Assembly: GCF_026898135.2 (NCBI RefSeq)
Contig: NZ_CP114035.2
Location: forward strand, 3,327,501 to 3,391,500
DNA from: Pseudomonas fortuita
GTDB lineage: Bacteria; Pseudomonadota; Gammaproteobacteria; Pseudomonadales; Pseudomonadaceae
Length of the DNA stretch: 64,000 nt
Direction: 5' to 3'
Program-made: the position numbers and the translations under genes
The notes under the pieces: model-generated
Seen by the model: only the letters and a program-made list of their open reading frames with translations
The model's database searches: none
Told to the model about the DNA's origin: nothing
Shown: positions 37,467 through 46,196 of the stretch, piece by piece
Position numbering within the stretch: position 1 is the first letter of the stretch
How the letters are laid out: each line of letters begins with the position of its first letter

Positions 37467-39032
37467 TTACGGCAGCGGTGGGTTGTTCCAGCGCTGAACG
37501 GTGACGATCATGTGCCCTTCGCCCGTCTGGCCACCGTCGGCCAGCGTGGCGATGACCTTCAGGTTGCCCGCGTTGTTGGTCATCATCTTGCGTTCAGGGT
37601 TAGGGCCAGCGCCGCCTGGCACGAACACGCCATCGGCCTGCATCTGCCCGGCGAACTTGACGTCTTCGTCCTCGACCGCACGTTCATTGAATGGCTCGAC
37701 CTTCCAGGTGGCCGGCAGATAGCCGATGCGCAGCGGCTGGCCACTGGCGTCCTTACCCCAGGCTTCGGCCTCGAAGCGGCCCTGCACCTTGGGCACCGAA
37801 GCGCCGTTTTCACCGATGCGGGCAATGGAGAACGCCGGCACGACTTTCACTTCCTCGACCTTGTCGTACACCGCCAGGCTCACGCCCTTGAGCGCCCCCA
37901 CCGCAACCTCGCGCTGGCCAGGCTTGGCGCCGGCTGCAGCGCGGGCCTTGACCCGTACCAGGGTCGGGGTCTGCTCCAGTACTTCGGTCACTTCCACCCC
38001 GGCACCCAGGTCAGGCTTGCCCTCCAGGCCGCTGCCCACCAGGGTGATCTCGCTTTCGCCACCCGCCTTGATGAAGGCCGGTTGCACCGCCAGCAGCCGC
38101 GCCTTGCCTTCCTTGGCAGCCGTGAAGTCCAGGCCACGCTCGTCGTGTTCGGCCTCGAACATGCGGCCTTTCATTTCGCCATCCAGCGCCGCGAATACCT
38201 GGCGCAGGTGGGTGTCGCCAACCTTGACGTTGCCGCGCCATTCATAGCCGTTGTACAGGATCGCCGAGCCGCTACCGTTGAAAGGTGTACCGTCGGCATA
38301 GGCGCCTTTGACCTCGACCTTGAAGGTGTCGCCCTCCCCGGCCGAAACGCTCATCACACCGCGCACATCGCCCTTGGCCAGCATATGGCCGCTGAACGCC
38401 CACTGCCCCGGCAGCACGTCGGCCTTCGGTTTTGCCTGCTGCCATTCAGCCCAGGCCGGGTTGTCCAGCGGGTAGCGCTTGGCAAGTTCCGGCACCACCT
38501 GTTGCAGGGCAATCGGCAGCCAGTCGCGGTCCCGCGCCTGGGCCTGGTATTCGAGGGACGGCCACTGGCCAAGGTGGAAGTTGACCAGGTGCTCCCACTC
38601 CTTGGCCGGGCGGCGCTGCAAGGCGACGCGAGCCCCAGAGTGGCAACGGCCACAGGTTTCGCTGAGCTGGGTGTCGAAATGCTCGACCGTGTTCAGCCGG
38701 CGCTCCATGGCGTAGCGCACGCCATCGGTTTCGCTGGGCGCCAGGCCCTGCTTGTCGGCCAGGTACTTGACCAGCGTGCGACGGTCGTCGTCGCTGATCT
38801 GCAGGCCGTGCATCACCTGCATGCGGGCGATACTCATCAGCCAGCCTTCTGGCGTTTTACGCTGGTGGCTGATGCGGCTGTAGGTATCGTTGCCTTCGGG
38901 GATATGGCACCCCATGCACTTGTTCTGCAACAGGCTCGGGCCCTGCTCGGCCGCCATGGCCTGGGTGCTCAGCAGCGCGGCGGCGACCAGCGCCAGTTTG
39001 CCCGCATGCCGCCGGAGTCGAGTCGTCTTCAA
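37467..39032 (-). CDS. qhpA: quinohemoprotein amine dehydrogenase alpha subunit (dihaem)
   Basis: The 521-residue periplasmic subunit has a signal peptide ending QAMA (residue 28) and two haem c sites, CMGCH (39-43) and CGRCH (127-131), followed by two or three beta-sandwich domains. It takes electrons from CTQ and passes them to an external acceptor such as azurin or cytochrome. The first codon is TTG: GGAGGT stands six bases before it and there is no in-frame ATG near by, so a TTG start is well supported. It is the first gene of qhpA-D-C-B. Divergent from it is the aldehyde dehydrogenase gene. Confidence 0.95.
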   Translation of the reverse strand: MKTTRLRRHAGKLALVAAALLSTQAMAAEQGPSLLQNKCMGCHIPEGNDTYSRISHQRKTPEGWLMSIARMQVMHGLQISDDDRRTLVKYLADKQGLAPSETDGVRYAMERRLNTVEHFDTQLSETCGRCHSGARVALQRRPAKEWEHLVNFHLGQWPSLEYQAQARDRDWLPIALQQVVPELAKRYPLDNPAWAEWQQAKPKADVLPGQWAFSGHMLAKGDVRGVMSVSAGEGDTFKVEVKGAYADGTPFNGSGSAILYNGYEWRGNVKVGDTHLRQVFAALDGEMKGRMFEAEHDERGLDFTAAKEGKARLLAVQPAFIKAGGESEITLVGSGLEGKPDLGAGVEVTEVLEQTPTLVRVKARAAAGAKPGQREVAVGALKGVSLAVYDKVEEVKVVPAFSIARIGENGASVPKVQGRFEAEAWGKDASGQPLRIGYLPATWKVEPFNERAVEDEDVKFAGQMQADGVFVPGGAGPNPERKMMTNNAGNLKVIATLADGGQTGEGHMIVTVQRWNNPPLP

Positions 39033-39223
39033 GGTCAGACCTCCACGGTTGTTGTTCTTATCGTTTTTCGCACGCTTTGGTACAGCAGGTGTGCATGTGA
39101 CAGAGGTGATACAGGAACTGTGCCAGTTGCAGTAAACGCTTGGCCTTTCAACCCCTTAGGCAGTTTGCTGGGGTTGGCCAGCAGCAAGGATGGCCAATTG
39201 CAGCGTGCCATTTCGCGACAGAG

Positions 39224-39240
39224 TGTTTCATCCTGAGACA
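39224..39240. promoter_or_regulatory. possible QhpR enhancer site
   Basis: TGTTTC-N5-GAGACA is an imperfect dyad fitting the TGT-N10/11-ACA pattern bound by AcoR-type sigma-54 activators. It lies about 260 bases from the sigma-54 promoter, the usual enhancer distance, and about 190 bases from qhpA. Assignment to the adjacent activator qhpR is inference. Confidence 0.4.
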
Positions 39241-39254
39241 GGGGCCTGCCATGC

Positions 39255-39284
39255 AGGCCTTCGCGGGCATGCCCGCTCCCACAG
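39255..39284. repeat. single REP element
   Basis: One REP copy (ccttcgcgggcatgcccgctccc) without an obvious full partner, between the divergent promoters. Confidence 0.75.
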
Positions 39285-39470
39285 GTTAACCATTGCCTTG
39301 AAGACCTGCGCTGTACCTGCAGGCGCTGGCTTGCCGGCGATTGGCCCTTGAAACCACTGTTTCACCACGGTCTCACACCGTCTCAATGTGCAACAACGCA
39401 CGCCTGCAATCCGAGCCTTGCATCACGGCAAAACCCAGTCAACTCAATGCCTTGCTGGCATCTGCCCACC

Positions 39471-39487
39471 TTGGCACGCCCATTGCG
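39471..39487 (+). promoter_or_regulatory. sigma-54 promoter of the aldehyde dehydrogenase gene
   Basis: TTGGCACG-CCCA-TTGCG matches the -24/-12 consensus TGGCACG-N4-TTGCW, with GG and GC exactly ten bases apart. It is 40 bases upstream of the start codon. The adjacent locus encodes a sigma-54 activator (qhpR). Confidence 0.85.
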
Positions 39488-39526
39488 CCAGTGCCCTTCA
39501 CACCCAATGACAAGAGGCACAGCCCC

Positions 39527-41020
39527 ATGCTTTGTGAACTGCCCATCCTGCCCGCCACCCGCGCCTTTCTCGAACGCAAACTGAAGATGCGCATTGGCGC
39601 CGACTGGCAGGATGCCGCCAGCGGTCGCACCCTGTCGTTCCGCAACCCGGCCACCGGCGAAGTGCTGGGTGAAGTGCCCGCCGCCGACGCCGAGGATGTC
39701 GACCGCGCCGTGCGCGCGGCACGCCAGGCCTTCGACGATTCGCCGTGGAGCCGCCTGCGCCCACGCGAGCGTCAGAACCTGCTGTGGCGCCTGGCCGACC
39801 TGATGGAGCGCGACGCTCGCCAGCTGGCCGAACTGGAATGCCTGAACAACGGCAAGAGCGCCGCGGTAGCGCAGGTGATGGACGTGCAACTGGCCATCGA
39901 CTTTCTGCGCTACATGGCCGGCTGGGCTACCAAGATCGAGGGTAGCACCGTCGAAGCCTCCATGCCGCTGATGCCTAACGACCAGTTCCACGGCTTCGTG
40001 CGCCGTGAGGCGGTCGGCGTGGTCGGTGCCATCGTCGCCTGGAACTTCCCGCTGCTGCTGGCCTGCTGGAAGCTTGGTCCGGCCCTGGCCACCGGCTGTA
40101 CCCTCGTGCTAAAGCCCGCAGACGAAACCCCACTGAGTGTGCTGAAGCTGGCGGAACTGGTAGATGAAGCCGGCTACCCGGCAGGCGTATTCAACGTGGT
40201 CACCGGCACCGGCCTGAATGCCGGCGCAGCCCTCAGCCGCCATCCCGGCGTAGACAAGCTGACCTTCACCGGCTCTACCGAGGTCGGCAAGCTGATCGGC
40301 AAGGCGGCCATGGACAACATGACCCGCGTCACCCTGGAGCTGGGCGGCAAGTCGCCGACCATCGTGATGCCGGACGCCAACCTGCAGGAAGCCGCTGCCG
40401 GCGCTGCCACGGCGATCTTCTTCAACCAGGGCCAGGTGTGCTGCGCGGGTTCGCGGCTGTACGTGCACCGCAAGCACTTTGACAACGTGGTGGCCGACAT
40501 CGCCGGCATCGCCAACGGCATGAAGCTGGGCAACGGGCTGGACCCGGCCGTGCAGATGGGGCCGTTGATTTCGGCCAAGCAGCAGGACCGCGTCACCGGC
40601 TATATCGAACTTGGTCGCGAGCTGGGTGCGACCATTGCCTGTGGCGGCGAAGGCTTTGGGCCGGGCTACTTCGTCAAACCAACAGTGATCGTCGATGTCG
40701 ACCAGCGCCACCGCCTGGTGCAGGAAGAAATCTTCGGGCCTGTGCTGGTAGCGATGCCATTCGACGATATCGACCAAGTGATCGGCATGGCCAACGACAA
40801 CCCCTACGGCCTGGGTGCGAGCATCTGGTCCAACGACCTGGCTGCTGTGCACCGCATGATCCCGCGTATCAAGTCGGGGTCAGTGTGGGTCAACTGCCAC
40901 AGCGCGCTGGACCCGGCGCTGCCGTTTGGTGGCTACAAGATGTCTGGCGTGGGTCGTGAGATGGGCGCAGCGGCCATCGAGCACTACACCGAGCTGAAGT
41001 CGGTGTTGATCAAGCTCTGA
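39527..41020 (+). CDS. aldehyde dehydrogenase, phenylacetaldehyde-type
   Basis: The 497-residue NAD(P)-dependent enzyme oxidises aldehyde to acid in the cytoplasm. The catalytic Cys is in FNQGQVCCAGSRLYV, the general base Glu in TLELGGKSP, and the cofactor loop in FTGSTEVGK. Placed divergently from the amine dehydrogenase genes with a sigma-54 promoter, it should oxidise the aldehydes produced from amines such as 2-phenylethylamine; it corresponds to peaE of P. putida U by role, which is inference. ATG 39527 follows AGAGG; a longer frame to 39341 would include the promoter and is rejected. Confidence 0.93.
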   Translation: MLCELPILPATRAFLERKLKMRIGADWQDAASGRTLSFRNPATGEVLGEVPAADAEDVDRAVRAARQAFDDSPWSRLRPRERQNLLWRLADLMERDARQLAELECLNNGKSAAVAQVMDVQLAIDFLRYMAGWATKIEGSTVEASMPLMPNDQFHGFVRREAVGVVGAIVAWNFPLLLACWKLGPALATGCTLVLKPADETPLSVLKLAELVDEAGYPAGVFNVVTGTGLNAGAALSRHPGVDKLTFTGSTEVGKLIGKAAMDNMTRVTLELGGKSPTIVMPDANLQEAAAGAATAIFFNQGQVCCAGSRLYVHRKHFDNVVADIAGIANGMKLGNGLDPAVQMGPLISAKQQDRVTGYIELGRELGATIACGGEGFGPGYFVKPTVIVDVDQRHRLVQEEIFGPVLVAMPFDDIDQVIGMANDNPYGLGASIWSNDLAAVHRMIPRIKSGSVWVNCHSALDPALPFGGYKMSGVGREMGAAAIEHYTELKSVLIKL

Positions 41021-41035
41021 TCTTCTGCCTGTACC

Positions 41036-41112
41036 GGCCTCTTCGCAGCACAAGGCTGCGCCTACAAGCGCACCCGGTCCCTGTAGGCGCAGCCTTGTGC
41101 TGCGAAGAGGCC
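41036..41112. repeat. inverted repeat, gcagcacaaggctgc variant (second copy)
   Basis: ggcctcttcgcagcacaagg and its exact complement flank an inner ctgcgcctaca/tgtaggcgcag pair. It begins 16 bases after the aldehyde dehydrogenase stop and is a near copy of 34413-34490. Confidence 0.85.
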
Positions 41113-41157
41113 ACCCCAGGCAACCCAAAACAACAACAAAAAACCATGGAGCACCCC

Positions 41158-42471
41158 ATGAGGCACTCACTCGCCTGCACGTTGGCCCTGCTGCTCGCCG
41201 CACCCGCCAGCCAGGCCCACGCGCTGTACAACCAGAACGGCACCACCCTCAACGCCGACCTCGAAGCCCTGTTCGGCGCCTTCCACAGCGACGAAAGCTT
41301 CAATCAGGCCGGCAACCGCCAACCAGGCAGCACCGCCTGGCAGGAGGGTTACGTCAAGTACGGCCTCAGCGCCAGCCAGGCTTTGGCCGATAGCGGCACC
41401 CTCTACGGCGCCTTCAACCTGCTAAGTTCCGCCACCTGGGGCGATGGCGACGCCGCCGGCCTGACCTTGGGCGATGAGCGCCGCACCGCCATCGAAGACC
41501 TGTACCTGGGCTGGCGCTCGGCCAACCTGTTCCCGGCCCTGGGCGAAGACGGGGTAGACATCTCCGGTGGCCGCCAGGTGGTGACATTGGGTGACGGCTT
41601 CCTGATCCAGGGCGACCCGGTGAACCTGGGCAAGGCCGACCTGGGCGCCAACTTCGACCGCGGTGGTGCCTACTACCTGGCCGCACGCAAAGCCTTCGAC
41701 CGCACCGCCGTGCTGCGCCTGGGCGGCAAACAGGGTTGGCGCGGCGACCTGATGTGGCTGAAGTCCGATAACCATTACCAGGCCGACACCTCCCTTGCGG
41801 TAGCCAACCTGGAACACGTCACCGCTGCCGGCACGGTGGGTTTGAGCTGGATCCGCGGCCTGGACGTGGACCATCGTTACGCGCAGATCATGGGCCTGCA
41901 ACACCGCGACGGCATGGACACCGCCAGCCTGCGCGGGCGGGGCAACCTGGGCGTGAAAGACCTGGAGCTGGCGGGCGAATACGTGACCCAGGACAAGACC
42001 GGCGGGCGCGAGAATGCCTGGTACCTGGAGGGCAACTGGACCTTCTCCGAGCTACCATGGACCCCCACCGCCACCTACCGCTACAGCCGCTTCTCGGAAG
42101 GCTTCGACCCACTGTTCTACGGCCTGAGCCGGGGCTATGGCACCTGGTTCCAGGGTGAGGTGGCAGCCAACTATGCCGGGCCGTTCAACAAGAACAGCCA
42201 GGTGCACCACGTGGCGCTGAAAGGCAAGCCACGGGACAACCTGACCGTCGGCGCGCTGTACTTCGACTTCGATACGCTGGACACCGACCAGGGCAACCTC
42301 GGCGGGCGGGAGCTGGACCTGTATGTCGAATGGATGGTCAACGACCATCTGCTGATCAGCCCGCTGGTGGGGTTCTACAAGCCTGAGCGCAGTGCGGCCA
42401 ATGGCGGTACGCAGCTGGGTGGGACGGACACCGGGACCTATATGCAACTGGTGGTCGGGACCTTCTTCTGA
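41158..42471 (+). CDS. outer-membrane porin of the QHNDH locus
   Basis: The 437-residue protein has a signal peptide ending SQAHA (about residue 21) and alternating beta strands throughout, ending VVGTFF with the C-terminal Phe needed for barrel assembly. Segments such as TAIEDLYLGWRSANLF, VDISGGRQVVTLGDGF and GENAWYLEGNW are like those of alginate-export/OprD-like barrels. It follows the aldehyde dehydrogenase gene by 137 bases and probably admits amines. GGAG precedes the ATG at 41158; another ATG at 41146 lies in frame. Substrate and channel size are unknown. Confidence 0.85.
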   Translation: MRHSLACTLALLLAAPASQAHALYNQNGTTLNADLEALFGAFHSDESFNQAGNRQPGSTAWQEGYVKYGLSASQALADSGTLYGAFNLLSSATWGDGDAAGLTLGDERRTAIEDLYLGWRSANLFPALGEDGVDISGGRQVVTLGDGFLIQGDPVNLGKADLGANFDRGGAYYLAARKAFDRTAVLRLGGKQGWRGDLMWLKSDNHYQADTSLAVANLEHVTAAGTVGLSWIRGLDVDHRYAQIMGLQHRDGMDTASLRGRGNLGVKDLELAGEYVTQDKTGGRENAWYLEGNWTFSELPWTPTATYRYSRFSEGFDPLFYGLSRGYGTWFQGEVAANYAGPFNKNSQVHHVALKGKPRDNLTVGALYFDFDTLDTDQGNLGGRELDLYVEWMVNDHLLISPLVGFYKPERSAANGGTQLGGTDTGTYMQLVVGTFF

Positions 42472-42482
42472 TTCAAGATTCT

Positions 42483-42501
42483 GGGGCTGCTTTGCAGCCC
42501 C
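42483..42501. terminator. bidirectional terminator between porin and qhpG
   Basis: GGGGCTGC-TTT-GCAGCCCC is a perfect eight-base stem located between two convergent genes. Similar GGGCTGC/GCAGCCC hairpins occur at 48235-48300. Confidence 0.75.
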
Positions 42502-42508
42502 GGCAATC

Positions 42509-43801
42509 TCAAGCCAAGCCCTGCTCCATCAGCCACCGCCGCACCATCCTCTGCTGTGCACCCGCAAGCCCCGACAACACTGTCTCAACAGGCCGGCCAC
42601 TACGTATTTCCCGCAGTACAGGCGCCAACTCCACGCCCTGCAAATGCCACACCCCCAACGGCTGATCCGGCGTTACCACCACCTCGGCCGCCTCCACCAG
42701 ACCGTCCCGCAGCACCGGCCGCCGCTCAACCCGTACGGCCTGCCGGTCAGCCGCCTGATGCAGTGGCTGCGCATCCGGCCAGCTTTGGCGCCTGGCCCAG
42801 AACGAGTGCCCCGCCCGCTCCTGCTCCTGCCCGTAGAAATCCCGCCCGATACGGGCAAAGCGCAAGAACAGCTGCTCGACCCGCTGCTGGTGAAACTGGC
42901 ACGCCAACTCGGCCCGTTCAGGCCTGCGCAGCAACGTATTGATTACCACCGGTGCTTGTAACGCCGAAGACAGCGACTGGAAGATCCCATTGCCCGACAG
43001 CGGGTCAACCGCCATCGCCGCATCACCCACCCGTATCCAGTCCTGCCCGACACATTCGCCCGCCAAAATCGCCGTACTGCTGCGCGCATGCACCTGTACT
43101 GGCGCCCGCGCCCTCTCATCGAACAGCTCGGCCACCAGCGTGCTGCTGGCACGCCGCGCCGCGCAGTAATCTGCCAATCCGAGCTTGCCCGGCAGCCCAC
43201 CGGCGTCCAGGGTGGCTTGCCAGTAGCAGCGGCCATCTTCCAGGCGGGCCATCCAGGCCCAGCCATCCTCCAGGCTTTCCACTGCCGACGCAGGCGCCCC
43301 AGGGCTACCCTGCCAGACGTTGAGCAGGCTGACCGTTTCCGGCCCGCGCAGGCGGTCCGCAGCCAGCGGTGCCTGACGCCCTCGAGCCTCGACGAGAAAA
43401 TCAGCGATCAGGACTTGCCCATCATCCAGACGGACTTGATGATTGCCCTCATGCGTGACCTCGCGCACCCGCCCCTCAACCACGCTTACACCTGCACGCT
43501 GAAGGTCGTCGCGCAGCGCCCGGTCAAACCGTTGCCGATCCAGCAAAAATTCCTGGTTCATTTGCAGGTGCTGGCCGTTCCAGTGCACCTGCCGGGTGGC
43601 CGGCATGGCTGCCTGGCTCAAGGCGCCGCCCAGGCCTGCGTGGCGCAAGCCCTCCAATACCCGCACAGAAACACCTTCGACCGCGGCGAACCGGCGCCAC
43701 TGCGACACCACAGTGACCGCATAGCCCAGGCGCCGCAAGCCGATGGCCGTGGCGGCCCCCGCAGGGCCGGCGCCCAGTACCACAATGCGCGATTCAGTCA
43801 T
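42509..43801 (-). CDS. qhpG: FAD-dependent monooxygenase of gamma-subunit maturation
   Basis: The 430-residue flavoprotein has the Rossmann start IVVLGAGPAGAA (Gly10, Gly12, Gly15) and the second FAD motif VGDAAMAVDPLSGNG. It resembles tryptophan halogenase/p-hydroxybenzoate hydroxylase-like enzymes. QhpG of known QHNDH systems hydroxylates the tryptophan that becomes the quinone of CTQ. The start overlaps the protease gene by eight bases; GAGGT precedes ATG 43801. It is the last gene of the qhpR-F-E-G operon. Confidence 0.92.
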   Translation of the reverse strand: MTESRIVVLGAGPAGAATAIGLRRLGYAVTVVSQWRRFAAVEGVSVRVLEGLRHAGLGGALSQAAMPATRQVHWNGQHLQMNQEFLLDRQRFDRALRDDLQRAGVSVVEGRVREVTHEGNHQVRLDDGQVLIADFLVEARGRQAPLAADRLRGPETVSLLNVWQGSPGAPASAVESLEDGWAWMARLEDGRCYWQATLDAGGLPGKLGLADYCAARRASSTLVAELFDERARAPVQVHARSSTAILAGECVGQDWIRVGDAAMAVDPLSGNGIFQSLSSALQAPVVINTLLRRPERAELACQFHQQRVEQLFLRFARIGRDFYGQEQERAGHSFWARRQSWPDAQPLHQAADRQAVRVERRPVLRDGLVEAAEVVVTPDQPLGVWHLQGVELAPVLREIRSGRPVETVLSGLAGAQQRMVRRWLMEQGLA

Positions 43802-44471
43802 GGCTGGCACCTCGTCGCTCCGGGCCGGTGAATGCGGCATTGCTGCGCAACCAGTCGTGCACCCGCTGACAGTTCATACCCGGCTCCTCACGCATCAGCG
43901 CCGCGATCCTGCCGCTCAAGGCTGCACAGCCCAAACTCGCGCCTGCCCTGCTACCAGCCCCGACGTAACCGCCAAAGTCCGCCTGCCGGGTGCCAAGCCA
44001 GGACCACTGGCCGGGCGCGCAACGGGCATCACCGGTAACCCGGAGCACCCCGGGGTAGCTGGCCGGGTACACCGGCCCACCCTGTGCCGGGCTGGATGCA
44101 CACAACAGCACACCCGCAGCCAAGGCCTCAGCGCAAGCCTGGTGCAGTACAGGCCGGTCCTGCTGCAAGCCGAGGCTGAGGTTGACCAGCGTTGCCCCCG
44201 ACTCCACCAGCCACAGCAGTGCGGCCGCCACCTGCAAGGCACTGGTGCTGGCCTGATCGCTGAACACCTGCGCCACCAGCAACGGCACGGGGCCAGCTTC
44301 GCGTCGCAGGCCTGCAAGTACTGCACTGCCATGCCCTAGCAGGTCGGGCAGCCTCTCGCCTTCACGCAGCTGGCCGTCTTCCAGCCAGAAACGCCGGGAG
44401 CCAAGCAAACCGCTGGCCTGCTCCGGCGAGCAGCCACTGTCGATGATGCCAACGCGCACGTCAGTGGCCAT
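43794..44471 (-). CDS. qhpE: subtilisin-like serine protease for leader removal
   Basis: The 225-residue protease is small for a subtilase and lacks a signal peptide. The triad can be traced to Asp11 (VGIIDSG), His47 (GHGSAV) and Ser179 (GASLGCAALSG). The Asn that normally forms the oxyanion hole (AAGN) appears replaced by Ser in LLCASSPAQ. In QHNDH systems QhpE cleaves the 28-residue leader from the gamma subunit after cross-linking. It overlaps qhpF by eleven bases and qhpG by eight, so translation is coupled. Confidence 0.92.
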   Translation of the reverse strand: MATDVRVGIIDSGCSPEQASGLLGSRRFWLEDGQLREGERLPDLLGHGSAVLAGLRREAGPVPLLVAQVFSDQASTSALQVAAALLWLVESGATLVNLSLGLQQDRPVLHQACAEALAAGVLLCASSPAQGGPVYPASYPGVLRVTGDARCAPGQWSWLGTRQADFGGYVGAGSRAGASLGCAALSGRIAALMREEPGMNCQRVHDWLRSNAAFTGPERRGASHD

Positions 44472-46194
44472 GTTTGACCGCCTCCTGCGCCAGCACCTGT
44501 AGCTGGCCATCATGCAGTTGCAAGTGCAGGTCGGCATCGGCCAGTGTCGACGCACGGTGGCTGATCAGGATCCGCGTGCGGCCGACGAACAATTGGTCAA
44601 TGGCCGCGATCACCTCGCGCTCGGTGGCTTCGTCCACCGCCGAGGTGGCCTCGTCCAGCACCAGAATCGCCGGGGCCTGCAGCACTGCGCGGGCAATGGC
44701 AATGCGTTGCTTTTGCCCACCAGACAACTGCTGGCCACGCTCGCCCAACAGGCCGTCCAGGCCCAACGGCAGGCTTTCGACCAGGCTATCCAGTCGCGCC
44801 AGGCGCACTACGCGCTCCAGTTCTGCACGGCTGGCTTCGGGCACACCGTAGGCCAGGTTTTGCGCCAGGGTGCCACGGAACAGCACGATGTCCTGGCTGA
44901 CCACCGCGATGCGTCGACGCAGCGCAGCCAGGTCCAGGTCGCGCAAGTCGATGCCATCCAGCAGGATACGCCCGGCGTCCGGGTCATAAAAACGTTGCAG
45001 CAGGTCGATCAGGGTCGACTTACCCACCCCCGAAGCCCCCCTGATGGCCACCTTGAGCCCGCCCGGCACGCACACCTGCACATTGCTCAGCACGGCGCCC
45101 TGGCGCCCTTCATGGGCAAAGCTCAGCGCCTCCAGGCGCAATTCGCCAGGCCCGTCGGGCATGGGCTGCGGGTGGGCGGCCGGGCGCACGGCCACGGCCT
45201 CGCGCTTGAGCTCCATCACCCGCCCCAGGCTCACCGCCATGCGCTGCACCGCCACGTACAGGCCAAGCAGGCTCTGCACCGGGCCGACTGCCATGCCCAT
45301 GTAGGTGGAAAAGGCGATCAGCGCGCCCAATTGCCAGGTCCCCTGAATCACCCACCAGCCGCCAACCAGAAACGCGCAAGCGCGGCACCAGGAGGTAAGC
45401 GTGCCGGGGATGGCCTGGGTGAAGAATTCGGTCACCTGCACTTTCAGCAGCTGACGCATGTAGCCCTGGCCAAGTGCGTCCAGGCGCCCTGCCTCGCGGC
45501 TTTGCTGGCCGGCCGCCTGGATGAACTTCATCGCCGGCAAGGTCTCGACCAAAAACGACGACACATCCGCCGAACGCTCGCGCAGGCTGCGCACCTCGCG
45601 CTCAACCTTGCGCCGCATCCAGCGCAGCCACAGCACCTCGATCGGCACCAGCAGCGCCAGCAACAGCGACAGCTGCCATGACAGCATCAGCATCAACGCC
45701 ACCGCGCCCACCAGGCCAATGACGGCGGATACAGCCGAGAACAGCGAATCCACGGCAAAGCGCTGGATCTCTGCCACATCGCCATCCAGCCGCGAAAGAA
45801 TGTCGCCCATGCGCCGCCGCCCATAGAACGTCGGCGACAACTGCTGCAGGTGCCGGTACAGGTCATCACGCAGGGCAAACAGGATGCGCCCGGACAGCCG
45901 CGTGTGCAGGTAGCGGTTGACCCCGGCCAGCACCGTGCCCAACAGGCCCGCGCCGATCATGATCGCCGCCATGTGCCAGAGGGTCTGGTAATCCTTGGCC
46001 AGCAGCCCCTCGTCAATCAGCGTCTTGACCAGCCAGGGCTGTGCCAGCGCCAGCAGCGAGGCGCCCAGCGACAAGCCGAGCAACAGGCCGATGGCACGTT
46101 GATGCGGGCGCACGAAACCATACAGCCAGGCCAACGCCTGGCGCATGAGTGCAGGGTCACTGGAGTCCACCAGCCTTGCGAACAAGGGGCCCAT
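44461..46194 (-). CDS. qhpF: ABC exporter of the gamma subunit
   Basis: The 577-residue half-transporter fuses six membrane helices (about 30-320) to an ATPase domain. Walker A is GASGVGKST (about 387-395), the signature LSGGQKQRIAIARA and Walker B ILVLDEATSAVD. The family member exports the processed gamma-subunit peptide to the periplasm. No peptidase C39 domain is present, in agreement with a separate protease gene downstream. It starts two bases after the qhpR stop; the longer frame to 46374 lies inside qhpR. Confidence 0.92.
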   Translation of the reverse strand: MGPLFARLVDSSDPALMRQALAWLYGFVRPHQRAIGLLLGLSLGASLLALAQPWLVKTLIDEGLLAKDYQTLWHMAAIMIGAGLLGTVLAGVNRYLHTRLSGRILFALRDDLYRHLQQLSPTFYGRRRMGDILSRLDGDVAEIQRFAVDSLFSAVSAVIGLVGAVALMLMLSWQLSLLLALLVPIEVLWLRWMRRKVEREVRSLRERSADVSSFLVETLPAMKFIQAAGQQSREAGRLDALGQGYMRQLLKVQVTEFFTQAIPGTLTSWCRACAFLVGGWWVIQGTWQLGALIAFSTYMGMAVGPVQSLLGLYVAVQRMAVSLGRVMELKREAVAVRPAAHPQPMPDGPGELRLEALSFAHEGRQGAVLSNVQVCVPGGLKVAIRGASGVGKSTLIDLLQRFYDPDAGRILLDGIDLRDLDLAALRRRIAVVSQDIVLFRGTLAQNLAYGVPEASRAELERVVRLARLDSLVESLPLGLDGLLGERGQQLSGGQKQRIAIARAVLQAPAILVLDEATSAVDEATEREVIAAIDQLFVGRTRILISHRASTLADADLHLQLHDGQLQVLAQEAVKHGH

Positions 46195-46196
46195 GG

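Larger units (their letters stand above)
39033..39526. other. divergent regulatory region between qhpA and the aldehyde dehydrogenase gene
   Basis: This 494-base non-coding stretch contains, from left to right, a TGTTTC/GAGACA dyad (39224-39240), a single REP (39255-39284), a partial REP-like hairpin (about 39313-39346), a short direct repeat of GTCTCA near 39370-39386 and a perfect sigma-54 promoter (39471-39487) for the rightward gene. The leftward promoter of qhpA was not identified with confidence. Confidence 0.6.

Noticed and set aside
39104..39126. Possible sigma-54 promoter for qhpA on the minus strand (CTGGCACA-GTTC-CTGT)
   Set aside because: GG-N10 is followed by GT instead of the nearly invariant GC, so it is too weak to call.
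39194..39212. TGGCACG on the minus strand near 39210
   Set aside because: The -24 element is perfect but no GC occurs at the required spacing.
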